From Methanothrix sp. (GTDB lineage: Archaea; Halobacteriota; Methanosarcinia; Methanotrichales; Methanotrichaceae): 5,487 bases of DNA. The stretch lies in contig JAQTYS010000184.1 of the NCBI GenBank assembly GCA_028688175.1, forward strand, positions 1 through 5,487, read 5' to 3'. This document shows, one piece after another, positions 5,298 through 5,487 of the stretch (positions are counted from its first letter, which is position 1; the number at the start of each line of letters is the position of its first letter). The translations under genes and the position numbers were made by a program. The notes beneath the pieces were generated by a model. The model did no database searches, had not been told where the DNA came from, and saw only the letters and a program-made list of their open reading frames with translations.

Positions 5298-5332
5298 CTC
5301 TGTGAGCTCTGTGGTTGGATTCGTTCGTCGTC
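5298..5332 (+). repeat. 35-bp direct repeat, copy B
   Basis: Same orientation as copy A at 5003-5037, with four mismatches. Here further CTCTGTG/TTTGTGAA units lie just upstream (5278-5297), so this copy is the fuller version of the element. About 260 bases separate the two copies. Confidence 0.75.
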
Positions 5333-5487
5333 GCTTTGAAGATAGCAGCTAATAGTAACCGTATATTGGGCGCGGGCATGTAGCCTGGGCCGGCAAACAT
5401 GGACCAATATTTACCTTCACCTCATCTATTTAAACCAAGAATAAGAACTATAACTGCGAAATGCACAAACGTGCGTCCAGGTGAATC

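Larger units (their letters stand above)
4914..5487. other. Repeat-bearing region without a convincing gene
   Basis: About 570 bases. A long open frame on the minus strand (4906-5400) crosses both copies of the 35-bp repeat and a GC-rich island, and its translation shows no family signature, so it is not called. The last 85 bases (5400-5487) are AT-rich with nothing recognised. Confidence 0.5.

Noticed and set aside
5003..5332. CRISPR array
   Set aside because: There are only two repeat copies, with four mismatches and a 260-base gap. No regular spacer series or cas gene is visible.
4906..5400. 164-codon open frame on the minus strand
   Set aside because: It runs through both 35-bp repeats and the GC-rich island. 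The translation is a mix of repeat-derived residues (NESNHRAHRVHKG) and Arg/Gly/Ala-rich sequence without family motifs, and it overlaps the promoter of the 4071-4871 gene.

Overview
The window looks like an accessory region of an archaeal genome, most likely a methanogen of the Methanosarcinales/Methanotrichaceae type. This is tentative. It rests on a decayed C-terminal piece of an archaeal-type family-B DNA polymerase, on TATA-box-like elements at archaeal spacing, on GGTG-type ribosome binding sites, and on TudS-like desulfidase sequences of a kind I associate with methanogens and anaerobes. Base composition swings sharply, from about 60% GC in the TIR domain to about 33% in parts of the beta-helix, with a very AT-rich membrane gene. 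Together with gene remnants and repeats, this suggests a patchwork built by transfer and recombination.

Left part (1-1412): two imperfect direct copies (about 330-350 bp) of the C-terminal half of a TudS-related desulfidase (DUF523/CD3072-like, GSPSCGV motif). Copy 1 is open to the left window edge and may be the end of an intact gene. Copy 2 is a remnant with a 1-base frameshift and an upstream in-frame stop. Between the copies lie two small convergent hypothetical genes (552-839 on plus, 885-1055 on minus).

Middle (1407-3497): about 310 bases without a convincing gene, then a possible 52-residue single-pass membrane peptide starting at GTG 1721. Its end overlaps by 11 bases the start of the main gene. 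The main gene encodes a 542-residue protein with an N-terminal TIR domain that keeps the WxxxE glutamate, joined through a charged linker to a right-handed beta-helix of about nine GGG(I/V) coils. The composition break falls in the linker, suggesting a module fusion. No secretion signal is visible, so the protein should be cytosolic.

Right part (3498-5487): a minus-strand remnant of the end of a family-B DNA polymerase (3676-4022), then an AT-rich minus-strand gene (4071-4871) for a four-helix membrane protein whose second half resembles the TRADD-N-associated two-TM family. It has its own TATA box and ribosome binding site. The last 600 bases hold no convincing gene, but contain two 35-bp direct repeats flanking a GC-rich island.

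Reading as a system: a TIR enzyme with a beta-helix (possible recognition or scaffold module), a coupled small membrane peptide and a nearby membrane protein resemble parts of prokaryotic immune or cell-death modules. That functional link is inference; only the gene structures are read from the sequence.
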